A DNA stretch of 64,000 bases from Eurosta solidaginis (GCF_040869045.1 NC_090319.1:261098897-261162896), one strand, 5' to 3'; shown: positions 11,467 through 22,272, numbered from the stretch's first letter. Notes: a model not told the origin generated them from the letters alone. Translations and numbers: made by a program.

Positions 11467-11916
11467 CTCGAAGTGCGTGATTTAAGCAATCGGTGGCGTA
11501 ATGAGGTTTTCTTGCCCCGCGGCAAAATATATTCACAGAGAGTGTGTCGAATTTCGGATTGTTCAGTCCCTAATGATTTTAGATCATGATACGCATCTCT
11601 AAACTTCATCCCCGGATCTTGAAATCTGAGCTGCACGCGATCAATCCTCCTTAAGATTTCATACCAGAAATTAACTAATGTTATGAAACTAAAATTTAGT
11701 ATATTTTGCCACAGAACTGTAGCTTCGCTTCTGGTGTCACTTGTGGTGTTAGTGTTCTCTGCTAATTGTTCTAAGTGTTCTATTACATACTCTAGCCCAT
11801 CGACGATAAAGCTAACCGCTTATATTCTGGCGCTCCATCGTATTTCAGATTCACGTTTGACAGTTTTTGTTAAAGCATTTTTTAATAATTCCCACCGTTA
11901 CGTTGAACGTGAGAAA
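11467..11916 (-). pseudogene. ZMYM1-like hAT transposase fragment
   Basis: The minus strand reads RWELLKNALTKTVKRESE, then IRWSARI, stop, then IVDGLEYVIEHLEQLAEN, DTRSEATVLWQNIL, NFWYEILRRIDRVQLRFQDP and FRDAYHDLKSL. This matches my memory of the middle-to-late part of zinc finger MYM-type 1-like proteins, which are hAT-derived transposases (TRWSAR, then DTRSEA, then FW..L..ID..Q..LQDP). Two in-frame TAA codons (before RWELL and after WSARI) kill it. The zinc finger and first half of the transposase are missing. A plus-strand frame of 105 codons over the same bases (11683-12000) is a shadow. Confidence 0.7.
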
Positions 11917-12092
11917 AAAAGATATATGTATAGAAAATTGTTTCCAGAAATCAATATTTTCCAGAAATCAGTTATAATAAAAATACAAAATAAAAATTAA
12001 AGGAAGCAAAAAATACAAATTGAAGGAAGGTCTGCTTTGCGGACCATTTGGCGCCTCCTGTGAGTGGCGCCCGGAGCAAGATACCGCCTTAT
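11491..12092 (-). mobile_element. Remnant of a ZMYM1-type hAT transposon
   Basis: The left edge reads cggtggcgtaatgagg, close to the cagtggcgtagcgagg-type end of ZMYM1-like hAT elements as I remember it. The right part (12028-12092) has ggaccatttggcgcc and gagtggcgcccggagc, the GGCGCC-rich subterminal sequence of the same elements. Between them sits the transposase fragment. The right terminus is lost where family B begins. The edges are inferred from family knowledge; no target duplication was found. Confidence 0.55.
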
Positions 12093-12838
12093 TTGAAAAA
12101 AATTTTTAAAATGGGCGTGGCACCGCCCACTTGTGATGAAATCAATTTTACAAATATTATTAATCATAAATCAAAAATCCTTAAACCTATCATAACAAAA
12201 TTCGGCAGAGAGGTTGCCCTTACTATAAGGAATGCTTGCAGGAAAAATTAACGAAATCGGTTTGAGGACCACGCCCACTTTTATATGAAAGATTCTTAAA
12301 ATGGTCGTGGACGAATAAAATTAACTATATCTTTGAAAAAAAGAGCTTTATATCAATGGCGTTTCATTTGCCAAGTGGATTTATAACAATAAATAGGAAA
12401 AACTTCAAATTTTAAGAATGGGCGTGGCAGCGCCCCTTTTATGACTAAGCAATTTTCTATGCTTCGGGAGCCTTAACTCGAAGAAAAATTAACGGATCGT
12501 AATAAAATTGGGTACACAAATTTTCCCTATAGCAGAAAATATTTCTAGTAAAAATGGACGGGATCGGTTAAAAACCACGCCCACTTTTATATAAAACAAA
12601 TTTGAAAGGGTCATAGACTAGAATAATAAGATATAACCTAGCAAAAAATAGTTTTGAATCAATGATATTTCACTTATCAAGTTTTATTGTAAGAGGAAAT
12701 GGGGAGACATTTTTTTTTAAACGGGCGGTGCCAGGTGTTATGAAGAAAAGTAATCTATCTGAAATGAAATGTACAATTGAAGCTCACGCTGAGTATATAA
12801 TGTTCAGTTACACCCGAACTTAGCCTTCCTTACTTGTT
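12093..12838 (-). mobile_element. Dispersed element, family B, partial
   Basis: It contains aaaatgggcgtggcaccgcc, cataaatcaaaaatcc, cataacaaaattcggcag and ctataaggaatgc, and ends with cgctgagtatataatg, a hairpin ttcagttacacccgaac and cttccttacttg. The body matches 43730-44465. The final 40 bases match the end of family A, so A and B share one terminus. It abuts the hAT remnant. Confidence 0.75.
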
Positions 12839-13170
12839 TCATTTTATTTATGTGCAAACAAAGTTATGTTTCGATGAAAGGTAACAGCTTTGGCTGTACC
12901 AAATTCATAGATATGTTCAGCTAGAAAGCCTCGTCTCATGAATAATTTTTTTTAAATTTTATATCTTTACATTTATATATTTTTTTCTGGTAGATATTTA
13001 GACTTCAATCTAAAGAGATCATCAGCATTGTTAGAAGAATAAAACAGAAGAAAATATATGAATTTATTTAAACAAAAAAGTTTGTATTCATATTGCTTTA
13101 TACAATTTCTTTTGTTATTGATGTTAGAAAAATATAACAAAATTTGCACATGCTTTTGAATTTCACTTCT
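12839..13170. other. AT-rich stretch without recognised features
   Basis: Nothing is supported here beyond short A/T runs. Confidence 0.5.
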
Positions 13171-13189
13171 CCGTCAGCTGCTTTTTGGG

Positions 13190-13400
13190 TGCTGAGCTTT
13201 GAATGCGAGTACACCTGCATTCTTACTGAGGTTGTTCTTGTACAAGCCCGTCGTTCCACCCCCTAGATCCATGAGGAACTTGGGGTCGCCTAAGCCTCGG
13301 CTGCAAGGAAACAGGATTCGTCACGAGTAGTGAGGTTGAAAATTGGAGAAGGTATAAATTGTACTGACAACCCTTTGAAAGGGTTGCGTTACACAACCTT
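13190..13400 (+). repeat. Dispersed repeat family D, partial copy
   Basis: The words ccccctagatccatgagg, cttggggtcgcc, agcctcggctgcaagg, aaacaggattcg and ccctttgaaagggttgcg occur in the same order at 28725-28870. In reverse orientation they occur at 19810-19990. I recognise this as a repeat common in tephritid genomes. It has no pol III boxes that I can identify and no coding capacity; the class is unknown. Confidence 0.7.
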
Positions 13401-14060
13401 CATACTCAGGTATTAAGGTGAAGTTATGTTCAGAAATATGTTTTTGAAACTATCCCCATGTAATTTTTCTGTAGTATCAACAACTAAAAGACGAATTAAA
13501 CAAAGTTATACGAGCTTGTCTAGCAAATATATTACATACAAATAGTATTGTTGTAATCGTAAACAGTAGAAGCGTTGCAAATAACGCAGTGCTATTAAAC
13601 ACGTGTCACTGATCAAATTCTAATGAACGCGCCGAAAAATATTCCACCCAAGTTGGTATTAAAACCATATATAAAAACAAAATTTTGAATAGAAGAAATA
13701 GCAAAAAAAAAAAAGAAAAGGTTAGAGACAATTTAGAAAATAGGCGGCGGTGTATTCAAAATCGGGTGTATTCGTTTTCAGTGGCACCTTTTCCCTTCTA
13801 TTGAACTGCTGTAACTCAGTGTTAACTTTACTTAGACCATTAATATTTGATACAAAGGTGATATAGATGAAGGTCTGGGAAATTTTGGAAAAGAAGGCAG
13901 TGTCATATTCTTCCCAATGGGACACAGTCAATTTTTGTTTAGTCTTCAGGTGTCATAGATTTTAGACCATAAATGGAACATTTTTATGTTTTTTTTATGA
14001 TCACTTAGGGACTGTTTTGAGATAAATACAGAATTTTGTTTGGTAATCTCTTTGGGAGCA
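13401..14060. other. Mostly unassigned stretch with one small unrecognised frame
   Basis: A 69-codon minus-strand frame lies at 13722-13931 (starting MTVSHWEEYD). I do not recognise it and see no splice or initiation context. The other frames are shorter. I do not call a gene. Confidence 0.4.
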
Positions 14061-14335
14061 CTCTTTTTAAGCTTTTTCTGAGGGCTACTTTGGGAGTGTT
14101 TTTAAAATGATTACAGGACTATTTTTAGATCATTCGGGGATTGTTTTAAGCCCCATTTTGGGAATATTTAGCCGTAAGTTTAAAACTATTTGGGGACTAT
14201 TTCATCGCAATTTTCGGATAATTTCAACAGAGTGTTGCGGGCTTGTTTTTGAGTACATTTTAGAAATACTAAAGAACTATTTCGGAATTATTTTGTAATT
14301 TTTTTGGAAATGTTTCGGAATAATTCAGAAAAATT
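14060..14335. repeat. Degenerate repeat, ggggactatttt type
   Basis: Loosely repeated words such as ttggggactatttcatcg, cggggattgttttaag and cggaattattttg occur here. They are the reverse complement of the ccgaaataatcccaaa words at 16920-18060. Similar sequence resumes at 15070-15215, so it brackets the PUS7 fragment. Confidence 0.5.
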
Positions 14336-14339
14336 TGAA

Positions 14340-14410
14340 CAGTGCAAGATTAAACTTCACTTATAAACCCGACGTTTCGCCAAGCTCCTTGGCATCCTCA
14401 GGGGCTGGAC
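14340..14410 (-). mobile_element. 3' end of a Penelope-like element or related retrozyme, with hammerhead-like core
   Basis: The minus strand reads cctgaggatg, then a hairpin of GCCAAG with CTTGGC, then gaaacgtcg. The order CUGANGA, stem, GAAA is the conserved core of a hammerhead ribozyme, and Penelope-like elements are known to carry such motifs. There is one extra U between CUGAGGA and the stem. The upstream strand of stem I is not visible because PUS7-like sequence begins there. The 3' end of the Penelope copy at 30190 has the same layout (cctgaagatg, hairpin, aaatatcg). Functional cleavage is not claimed. Confidence 0.5.
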
Positions 14411-15062
14411 ATCGTTTTATAATCCGACTTCAACAACGCCACGCCAATCTCGTAAGTGGGTGTTCCCGGACTATTACCAAATCGTTGCAACCCGAAGTAA
14501 TTTATAAATCCGTGATCACGTAAGTTAAGCAGACACTTTTCTATTTCCTGCTCATCGCCAGCAATATGTCTTAAAGCGATTCTAAATCGATTTCCTTTCA
14601 AATCGCCCAACTTGAGCACCTCACTACTGAACTCAAAATTGCCAACCTTTATTTTGGAGCTTTGTGCAGCGCTTACAATATGTTAGGGTATTCGACGTTT
14701 TATACAAAATTTTTGTGTGGTTTTGGCACGTTTGTCTTTACTACCACAATAATTTATTTTAGAAGGATGTGTTCTCAAATGTCCTGCTAGTTTTGATGCT
14801 GCTTCGCTTGTATCCATATTTGACTTAAACACGAGAAAATGCACATATTCTCCTGGAAATGTCCATTTTTGACGCCTCTCAGTTTCGTTGCCTTTGGGCT
14901 TCATAATTTTAACAAATCGTTCTTCCTTAGAATCTATTATCTTTGTGATAGTAGAACTAACCACTTTAAAACCATACAATTGTTTTAATATATTATGTAT
15001 TTTTGTGCATTTCTCTTTGTCCAATGCTGTTACATTTATTTCTATTGGCGGTGCTGCAGGGT
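14398..15062 (-). pseudogene. PUS7: PUS7 (TruD-family pseudouridine synthase) fragment with in-frame stop
   Basis: PUS7 turns uridine to pseudouridine in tRNA and mRNA. The minus strand encodes FPGEYVHFLVFKSNMD, then NYCGSKDKRAKTTQKF (the KD of SKDKRA is the TruD motif with the catalytic Asp, codon 14734-14736), [15 protein letters not shown] and [18 protein letters not shown]. These are the conserved TruD blocks in correct order, so the family call is firm. A TAA at 14683-14685 lies in frame between KRRIP and HIVSAAQ; conserved sequence resumes in the same frame after it, so a single base change in a Gln codon is likely. The frame is closed upstream by a stop just beyond 15062 and ends with TGA at 14398-14400, where Penelope-like sequence begins. 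The N-terminal and C-terminal thirds are missing. A diverged exon or assembly error is possible but less likely given the joins. Confidence 0.85.
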
Positions 15063-15069
15063 CAGATGT

Positions 15070-15215
15070 TATTTAGTGTTTTTAATGATACCTCCGGAAT
15101 TGTATAAGGTTCATTTCAGGATTATATCTGTATGCATTTGGGTCTATCTCCGGATAAATTCGGGATGTTTCTGCGGATATTTCCCCAAAATTTCAGGATA
15201 ATTCAAGAATTGTTG
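15070..15215. repeat. Degenerate repeat, ccggataaattcggg type
   Basis: Words such as tttcaggattatatctg, ctccggataaattcggg and tttcaggataattcaag resemble the repeat at 14060-14335 on the other side of the PUS7 fragment. Confidence 0.4.
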
Positions 15216-15364
15216 TTTACACAACTTTAGCCGCGCTCGCTTAACCGTGAAGATTGCGAGATCTCGCTTTGACTGTGCTTCGACGATGACGTATACCAAC
15301 AAATTCCTTCCGCAAAGACTGGCAGAATAAAGAAGGGATTAGCCGTTTAATCACATTACTGATC

Positions 15365-15710
15365 ACAATACTGATGCCCAGAGAGATTTTAAGCAGAGCT
15401 TCTCTTCCAATTTGCGTCGTGCTCCTTTTTTTTTAATGTTTCCAGAAATTGGCGGGATGCGACCTACTCGTTTTATGCCGACTCCGAACGGCATATGCAA
15501 GGTAGACGAGTTTTCACTTCATGGCAGAAATACATTCGGAGTGCTTGCCAAACACTGCCGAGGGGCGACCCCGCATAAAAAAAGTTTCGTCTAATTGAAA
15601 AAATTTGTTTCTAAAACTTTGATATTGCTTACGTGAACCCAGGATCTTCGGCGTGGTAGGCGGAGTACACTATCATCACACCACGGCAGCTGCTTCTTTG
15701 TTACAGGCCT
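15365..15710 (-). mobile_element. tRNA-derived SINE
   Basis: The minus strand begins with a tRNA-like head (ccgtggtgtgatgatagtgt and, about 45 bases on, cctgggttcacg), giving pol III box A and box B-like sequence at about 15640-15705. The body follows with ggggtcgcccctcggcag, then ctccgaatgtatttctgcc, and ends near a ggagcacgacgcaaattgg block. Related copies are at 35800-35975 and 42370-42590. A 60-codon plus frame (15412-15594) is part of the SINE. Confidence 0.75.
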
Positions 15711-16919
15711 TATATAATTACTAAATAAGAATATTCATAATGGACAAATTGCCTCCGAGTGATACTTGAAAATTATTGAATGTATTACTTGTAATATTAC
15801 CAAAAAAATACTACACCCAAATGAAACTTGTTGTTATACCTAAATCAAAACAATCAAGCTTTCAATGAGCTAATTTACATACGGCTTAGGATTGAAGGCT
15901 GCAGTTAAGCCAATCAACAACACCGTTCATTTTATAATGGAATTTATGGCTGCCTTGCCATAACTGCCCGTTGTGTAAACATTAAGTGGATACTTCGTCA
16001 TCGTAGCCTTGAACACCAGCAAGCTGGGTATAACAGTGCGACTGAGAGATTAAACAGTGTTTGCAACTTGGCAAATTGCGTGTCAAAGGACCAACCTACT
16101 GGTAGTGGCGAATTGCAATTTCGCATAATTAATCATTATTCCGCAAGAAGTAGGCAGCTACTATACATAGAAGAGGTCGGGGTATGATAACTGAGAATTG
16201 AATTGATAGTAAATATCTAAAGACTTTTAGGTATCGTCAGTTAAGCGCTTAACATTGACCAGTTGATCAATCATTATGTCGACGCTTACAAAGTGAGAAG
16301 AAGGCGGCGCGGGTGCAAATAAATATACATAAATAATAAATAAATTTCAAGCAAGGGGAGAATACTTATACGGCATTTGAGTGTTTATGTGTCGTATCAC
16401 CATTATATTTTTGCCTAACTGTTTGGCATATTATCACCTGTCATAAGGATTATTATTTTTTAATGAATTTGAAACAATCTGTTGCCACACAGCCTCGGAA
16501 AGGGGAATGCTGCCGCATAGTGAAGCGATGTATGATCCTAACGAGAAATGTGTTCGAGAAAAGGGTGGCTATTATTCATACCCTGAACACTTCTGTCCCT
16601 TTGAACACAGTTTTCGATGACTAGACCGAGACATGCGAGCTGATAAAGATTACTCGCTACTTCCTCGAGCTCGGGAGATCTCTTGTGTACCTCTGAAATA
16701 TTTCTGTATTATTTTCTGAACCATTCCCACCCTATATCGAAAACGTCTGGGATTAATTGGAAATTGCAAGCATATTCCTTAATAAATACATAATATTTAC
16801 ATATATGTCCTGAAGGTATTCGTGATATAGTCTCTTAACAATACCGAAAAAGTTAGTTTTTTAGAATTCCTGAGCTAAACACATGTTAATACGAATAGTT
16901 ATTCAATTACTTTAATTGT
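15711..16919. other. Stretch without recognised features
   Basis: No frame, repeat or RNA is convincingly supported here. Base composition is ordinary for the window. Confidence 0.5.
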
Positions 16920-18059
16920 TTCTCCTAAGCTGAAAAGAAAGGAATATATAGCTTCGAATAGGTCTTGAAACGATCTCGAAAAAAAAGATTCGAAATTATT
17001 GTCCATCGGTAATAGTTTGGCAAGTCCGTTGGATGAATGATGCTGATTGCAACTGGCGAAATGGTTCCAAAATAAAACTGAACTTATTTTGGAAAGCCTT
17101 CAAATACATATCGAATAACCCAACGATTTTGAAAACTGTTTAAAAATAATGTCGAATTAACTCGTGGTTATTTCAAAAGAAATGAAGAAATAGTCCCAAA
17201 ATAATCCCGAGCGCATTTTCGATACGGTCCCAAAACAAGTCCGAATTTAATTAGAAATAATCCTAAACTTTGTTCCGAAATAACCCAAACAGCTTTTAAA
17301 AACCATTTGGATGATTTCAAAAGAAATCAAGAATAAGTTCCGAAATGATCAAGAAAACAGCCTCGAAATAGCTGGAAATGTAATTAGAGAATGGTCCCAA
17401 AACATCATCCAAGTGATACCTTCCTGATTAAGCTTGAAACTTGCCGGTTCCACCAATTTCGAATAATCCTGAAAAATTCCGGAATGAATCCGAAATGAAT
17501 CCGAAATGCTGCCGAAAACGTCTCTTTAGGAGTTGATTTGGGACATGTAGCTGCAGCCAATCTGTAAGACAAAATTAAAAGTAGGATGACACAAATTGGA
17601 AAGGAAGATCAACCCAAATCTTTTTGCAGAGAATCGCATAAAATGTTTGGAAATAAAGCAAAACAATAACGAAATTATTATGAAAATAGTTCTGGAAATA
17701 TTAATATAAAACGCAAAATTGTATCACATTTTTTTCCAAAATAGTCGCTAGTTGATTCCAAAACAATCATGAAACATTTCTAAAGAAGCACGAACTGATC
17801 CCGAAAAGCAAGCTTAAGTTGTTCCGAAAAGATATCACAAACTTTTCTAACAAGAACATCGAAATCGCATTCAAAACGTTTTTATCTAACTTCACGAAAT
17901 AGTTCCGAAATACTTCCTACAAATATGCCGAAATTGTAGTGAATTCATCGCGAAAATATGCCGAAAGCAATCCCAAAATGTTACCGATAAAATTGCAAAA
18001 TGACTCTGAAAATTTCCTGAAAGTAGGCTAAAATAATCTCCTAATTGTTAAGAAATAGT
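16920..18059. repeat. Degenerate repeat, ccgaaataatcccaaa type
   Basis: About 1.1 kb of loosely repeated words: gaaatagtcccaaaataatc, ggtcccaaaacaagtccg, tgttccgaaataaccc and gtcccaaaacatc. The spacing is irregular (roughly 20-40 bases). The same kind of sequence recurs at 18880-19260, 21680-21995 and 42010-42200 and in reverse complement at 14060-14335. It looks like an old, decayed satellite. Confidence 0.55.
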
Positions 18060-18227
18060 ATCATTAATAATATTTAAGAATTCATGAGCTTAACACCGGC
18101 TTATAATAATTGAATTTCAATTATTATGTTTTTCTAAGAGAAACTGAAAAGAAAGAAACATTTACTGGCATATTGCGATGGACCCATTTCGAAAACCGCC
18201 AATGTAATCATCATCAGGCAATTTTGT

Positions 18228-18306
18228 AATGTTATCAAAGGTTTCACCGTGATTTGAACCGTGAATCACATGGTGAAACTGCAGTAGCCTTTAACCACTA
18301 GGCCAT
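18228..18306 (-). other. tRNA-like SINE head, first copy
   Basis: It has box A tggcctagtgg and box B ggttcaaatca (one or two changes from consensus). The head is followed by SINE body sequence and not a CCA-ready acceptor end. It is a pol III promoter relic and not a tRNA gene. Confidence 0.65.
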
Positions 18307-18644
18307 CCTGCTGGTATTTGTTTTCATACTTAATTCAGTTTTTCTCATTTCTACACTAACAACACAATTGAGACACTTTGTATCTATATTAATTTGTGTG
18401 CCATGTAGATTTGTTTTTCTAAAGTTCTTCTTCGTTGCGAATGAGAAGCTTTGTAGCTTTGTTTAATGGTGTGTTCAGTTTATACTTATATTTAAGAATT
18501 CATGAGCTTAACACCGGCTTATAATAATTGAATTTCAATTATTATGTTTTTCTAAGAGAAACTGAAAAGAAAGAAACATTTACTGGCATATTGCGATGGA
18601 CCCATTTCGAAAACCGCCAACGTAATAATCATCAGGCAATTTTG

Positions 18645-18724
18645 TAATGTTATCAAAGGTTTCACCGGGATTCGAACCGTGAATCACATGGTGAAACTGC
18701 AGTAGCCTTTAACCACTAGGCCAT
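18645..18724 (-). promoter_or_regulatory. tRNA-like pol III promoter, second SINE copy
   Basis: Box A (tggcctagtgg) and box B (ggttcgaatcc) both fit the tRNA internal promoter consensus exactly, about 45 bases apart. This is the best preserved pol III promoter in the window. Transcription would run on the minus strand, through the hairpin arm on the left side. Confidence 0.65.
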
Positions 18725-18879
18725 CCTTCTGGTATTTGTTTTCATACTTAATTCAGTTTTTCTCATTTCTACACTGAAATTCAATTATTATAAGCCGGTG
18801 TTAAGCTCATGAATTCTTAAATATAAGTATAAACTGAACACACCATTAAACAAACATACATCATTAATAATGTTTCAAC

Positions 18880-19265
18880 AGTTTCTAAGCGAACTAAATA
18901 GGACTCAGTAATGATATTCCAAGAGTTCCGAAGTGAGCCTGAAACCAATCCTTCAAATTCTCCGAAAAAAATCTGAAACTATCACAACAATATCGAAACT
19001 ACCCTAAAATTGTTTTGACTTGATTTCCTCATAGTTTCAAATTGATCCCTAAAATAATTTGGAAATTATCTGAGATGATCTCGATACTATACCTGTTATA
19101 AAAAATCTCGAAATGACACAGAAAAGATGCCGGAAGTATCAAAATATCCCTCAAATTATTCCAAGTGTCTCCATGGAAATTATCAAAGTATAGTTCCAAA
19201 ACTACACAACTTCCGAGCAAATGATATACAATTACTACCCTGGCTCGGCCCAGAAAATTTTTAGA
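18880..19265. repeat. Degenerate repeat, ccgaaacta type
   Basis: Continues the repeat type of 16920-18060 after the SINE-like insertion (aagagttccgaagtgagcc, aatatcgaaactaccc and similar). The insertion therefore landed within this repeat. Confidence 0.45.
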
Positions 19266-19554
19266 AATACCCACGAATTATAGGCTTAGTTAGGCATAAT
19301 TTCTTATTCTAACGAATTTTTGGGAACTAGCTGATTATTTTGCAGCTTCTGTTGAATCTCTGAACTCTCGAATAAATAACTCAAACATTCAGTATAACAA
19401 AACGTTCTTTATTAAGACTACTTTGGGAGTAGTAGTTCATAATTACAATTATCGCGTACTTCACTAAAGTGTGTTGAAATCAAACTGATTGATTCTCGAT
19501 TGCACCGCGCTGCTTTTGTACACTCAGTTAGCCCCGTGCACCTATTTCTCTTAA

Positions 19555-20057
19555 GTTCTAGACTTTTCACCAACATCCCTTCCGCTACAGTTGTATCTCA
19601 TACTTGGGTATTTAGCTATATACATGTATATCTGCAGTTTATGTATTTCTTCTACCTATGTATGTTTGTGTGAGTAACAACATCTGCTCTTAGCTGATGA
19701 TAACGTGATGTGTGATAGTTCCTCTTTCTTCTTCGCTCTTATCTGCTGACTACATATGTGAATGTGAAATCATCTCTTCGCTTCATGCAGCTGGTTATGT
19801 GTGTGAAATATTCTCAAGGGGTTGCTAGCGCAATATATAGCTTCTCCAACCCAATTGTGAATCTCACCTACCCGTGGCGAATCCTGTTTCATTAACAGCA
19901 GAGGCTCTGGCGACCCTGAACTCCTGATGCATCCATATATCCGGCAAACGACCATCAACGTCGATAATACTCCCCAAGCCCCTGGTAGTGTCCTTATCGC
20001 TACAACAACACCAACAATAGCAGCATAGTGATGAACCTAAATGCTAATATTCGCCAC
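19555..20057. mobile_element. Family E element with a family D repeat inside it
   Basis: The right end reads aaatgctaatattcgccac, as at 22600. The left part (ctagacttttcacc, catgtatatctgcagttt, gtgagtaacaacatctgc) matches the interior of the other family E copies. The left terminal repeat is not visible. A family D copy in reverse orientation occupies about 19805-20035. Confidence 0.55.
19805..20035 (-). repeat. Dispersed repeat family D, nested copy
   Basis: It contains caaggggttgctagcgc, ctcacctacccgtggcga, aatcctgtttcattaaca, gcagaggctctggcgacc, and ends with gtccttatcgctacaacaac. It is the reverse complement of the copy at 28550-28880, including the gttgttgt end. It lies in the family E element, so it inserted later. 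Confidence 0.7.
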
Positions 20058-21679
20058 ATGTGAATCGTGAATTTTTTATTCATAAAAGATTAAAAAATAA
20101 TTGAAATTCTATTTATTATGTACAGCTACGAGCACAAAAATGGCAGTGTAAATTTTTAAAAAATTTGATGAGATTTGAAATTGGAACCAAAAATTTCGAA
20201 CTTCAATTTTACGTCGCTCCAAATTCGAAATGGTTTTTGACAACTTTTTTTTCCGAATTTGGTTTATCTTTTATAGCTAAAAATACCAGAAATATGCTTT
20301 GGAACTTTTTTTTGTTAAATCCAATGCGAATTTCGAAAGGCTTATTCCTTGTACTTTTTCAGCTTTCAGCTAAATTGGGCTTTCGAACTTTTTCGAAAAC
20401 GTTTTTGGTATTTGTTTATGTGGGAACGAATAATTTATAGTTTTTATATAAATTTGGTTTTTTTTCAAAGAGATCGGACCCCGAACAAAACAAAGCCCAC
20501 AAATCTTACGCTAATCGCTATTCCATCCTGATTTGTTCTTAATCATATATTACTCCTCTTAGAATGCAACTCTGTGGCTATCCACTAAAACCAAAAGCAA
20601 GTATAATTCTCACAACACTTGACGCTAAAATAATTATTTGCTACTTAGCGGTTTTTTAAAGGGCACCTCAAGTATGCCACATTTTCACAAACATGTACGA
20701 CGCCACAATATCAATGGCACAACGCACAAACAAAGCTCATTAAATCAGCTCAGTGAATTAAGCGAATATTGAAGAGTACCTACCTCACTGATTAGTTTAC
20801 GATGTTATTAAATTTCATGCTGAATCAACAAGCAGCAGCAAAGTAGATGAAGTAGTGAACGGAAGGTGGGCTTATTGAAGTAAAAAGGAATCTAGTGTAA
20901 CAGAGGAGTGGGGGTCTAAGAAATAGAAATGATTGTAAATAAACGATTGTAAACATTAAAATTCAAAAAAAGAGAATACATGAAACACAAATCGAATATT
21001 GCTTGTGGGAAAGCTAAAGCTAAAAGTATAATAATAAACAAGAAATAATTAATACCAACATCACAAAGGTAAAAACCAGGAAACCGCAAACAAACGGCAG
21101 TGAAATTCTTTTTGTATTCGAAGAGGTGGAAAACTTATTGCTCCAGAAGTAAACATAAAGTTATGCCAATAGAATGCTGTTTTTTTGTTAATGCAACAAC
21201 AACAATGCTTTTGTTGTAGTACATTGCCGACTTGCATATGTTTTACTACTAGATGGAGGCAACAGCAACAGAGTATAAGAACAAAATCTATTTGGTGAGA
21301 TATGCCACCGAACAAATCTGGCCGAGCTTTGCTTCCACGCCTTTTTAATTTTATTTCCTTTATATTTTTCTAAAAGTAGGCGGAGATCTAAATGTGGGTA
21401 ACTTCTTGATGGGAAAACCTATAATTAGAAATTGGGCACAAATACATTCAAAATTCTTAGAAGTGAAAAAAACCTTAAAAATAGTGAAACATATGGAAAA
21501 TGTTTCCCAATAGAAATTGCGTCTTTAATATTTTTTGATCCATATCAAAGTCGGATGCTGTAACTCTGTAAGCTGCAACTGTTTCTCCAGGAAGTTTTGA
21601 CTGGCTTACTCCAGTATATTCGACAACGGCTATCCGTAGTTCAGGGGTAAGTTTTCTGAATAATGGCATCAATGTTTTC
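20058..21679. other. Stretch without recognised genes
   Basis: 20160-20460 has loosely repeated aaatttcgaact words and a 91-codon frame from them. Small CAA-rich runs lie near 21190. No protein similarity is recognised in the other short frames. Confidence 0.5.
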
Positions 21680-21995
21680 GGAGGGCATCAACAATCCAGT
21701 AAAGGTCCCGAAATAGTCTCGATATAATAAAAAAAATACAAGAATCGCGAAATGGTTTCGAAAACAGTTCAAAATAGGCTCGAAGTGATCTCCAAAGATA
21801 ATTTTTATCATTTATCCAGTGTCATGAAAATAGTTCCGCAACTACAAGCCCACAAATTATCCCGAAATGATTCCCAAACTTCCCGAAATCATCCCAAAAC
21901 TATAGCGAAAACAGTCGTGAAACTGTCAAAAAATTATCAAAAAATTGCAACGAAATTATCTCGAAGTGGTCTCGAAAAAGTTTTGAGTGCTCTTT
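21680..21995. repeat. Degenerate repeat, ccgaaatgatcccaaa type
   Basis: Words such as aaggtcccgaaatagtctcg, aatggtttcgaaaacag and tcccgaaatcatcccaaaac repeat with no fixed unit. The frames on both strands are repeat by-products. Confidence 0.5.
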
Positions 21996-22272
21996 CTTTG
22001 TGAGAGGTACTGCCCTTTTTCTTCCTGATGCAAGGAGGTAAGTGACCTTGCCCATTTTCGAAATTGCTTCCTCTATACGACACATATAGCAAATATTATT
22101 AGTCTAATTTCAAAAAAACCCCAGACACAATGATTAAAAAATTAGTTGTGGGAGGGGGCGGGGCACTGCTTACTTAGAACTAGGGGGGTTGACACTGTTC
22201 ACTTTTCCAAACATTGTTAAATTTTGTGTTCTATGCGCCATACAGATCATATGATTACTCTAAGTCAATATT

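Larger units (their letters stand above)
18060..18871 (-). mobile_element. Composite SINE-like insertion with tandem tRNA-like heads and an inverted end
   Basis: The sequence atcattaataat flanks the unit at 18060-18071 and 18860-18871 and looks like a 12-bp target site duplication. Inside are two direct copies (18072-18356 and 18489-18775, offset 417). Each carries a tRNA-like head on the minus strand: box A tggcctagtgg, exact to consensus, and in the second copy box B ggttcgaatcc, also exact. The last 85 bases (18776-18859) are the reverse complement of 18460-18545. The second half can therefore fold into a long hairpin. No protein is encoded. Confidence 0.7.

Noticed and set aside
11683..12000. 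Open frame of 105 codons on the plus strand with a hydrophobic start
   Set aside because: It is antisense to the ZMYM1-like transposase fragment, which has recognisable motifs.
13722..13931. 69-codon minus-strand frame as a host exon
   Set aside because: Composition looks protein-like, but I recognise no domain and see no splice signals or neighbouring exons.
18645..18724. A functional tRNA gene
   Set aside because: Box A and box B are good, but the acceptor ends do not pair, the unit is repeated with SINE body attached, and it sits in a retroposed insertion.
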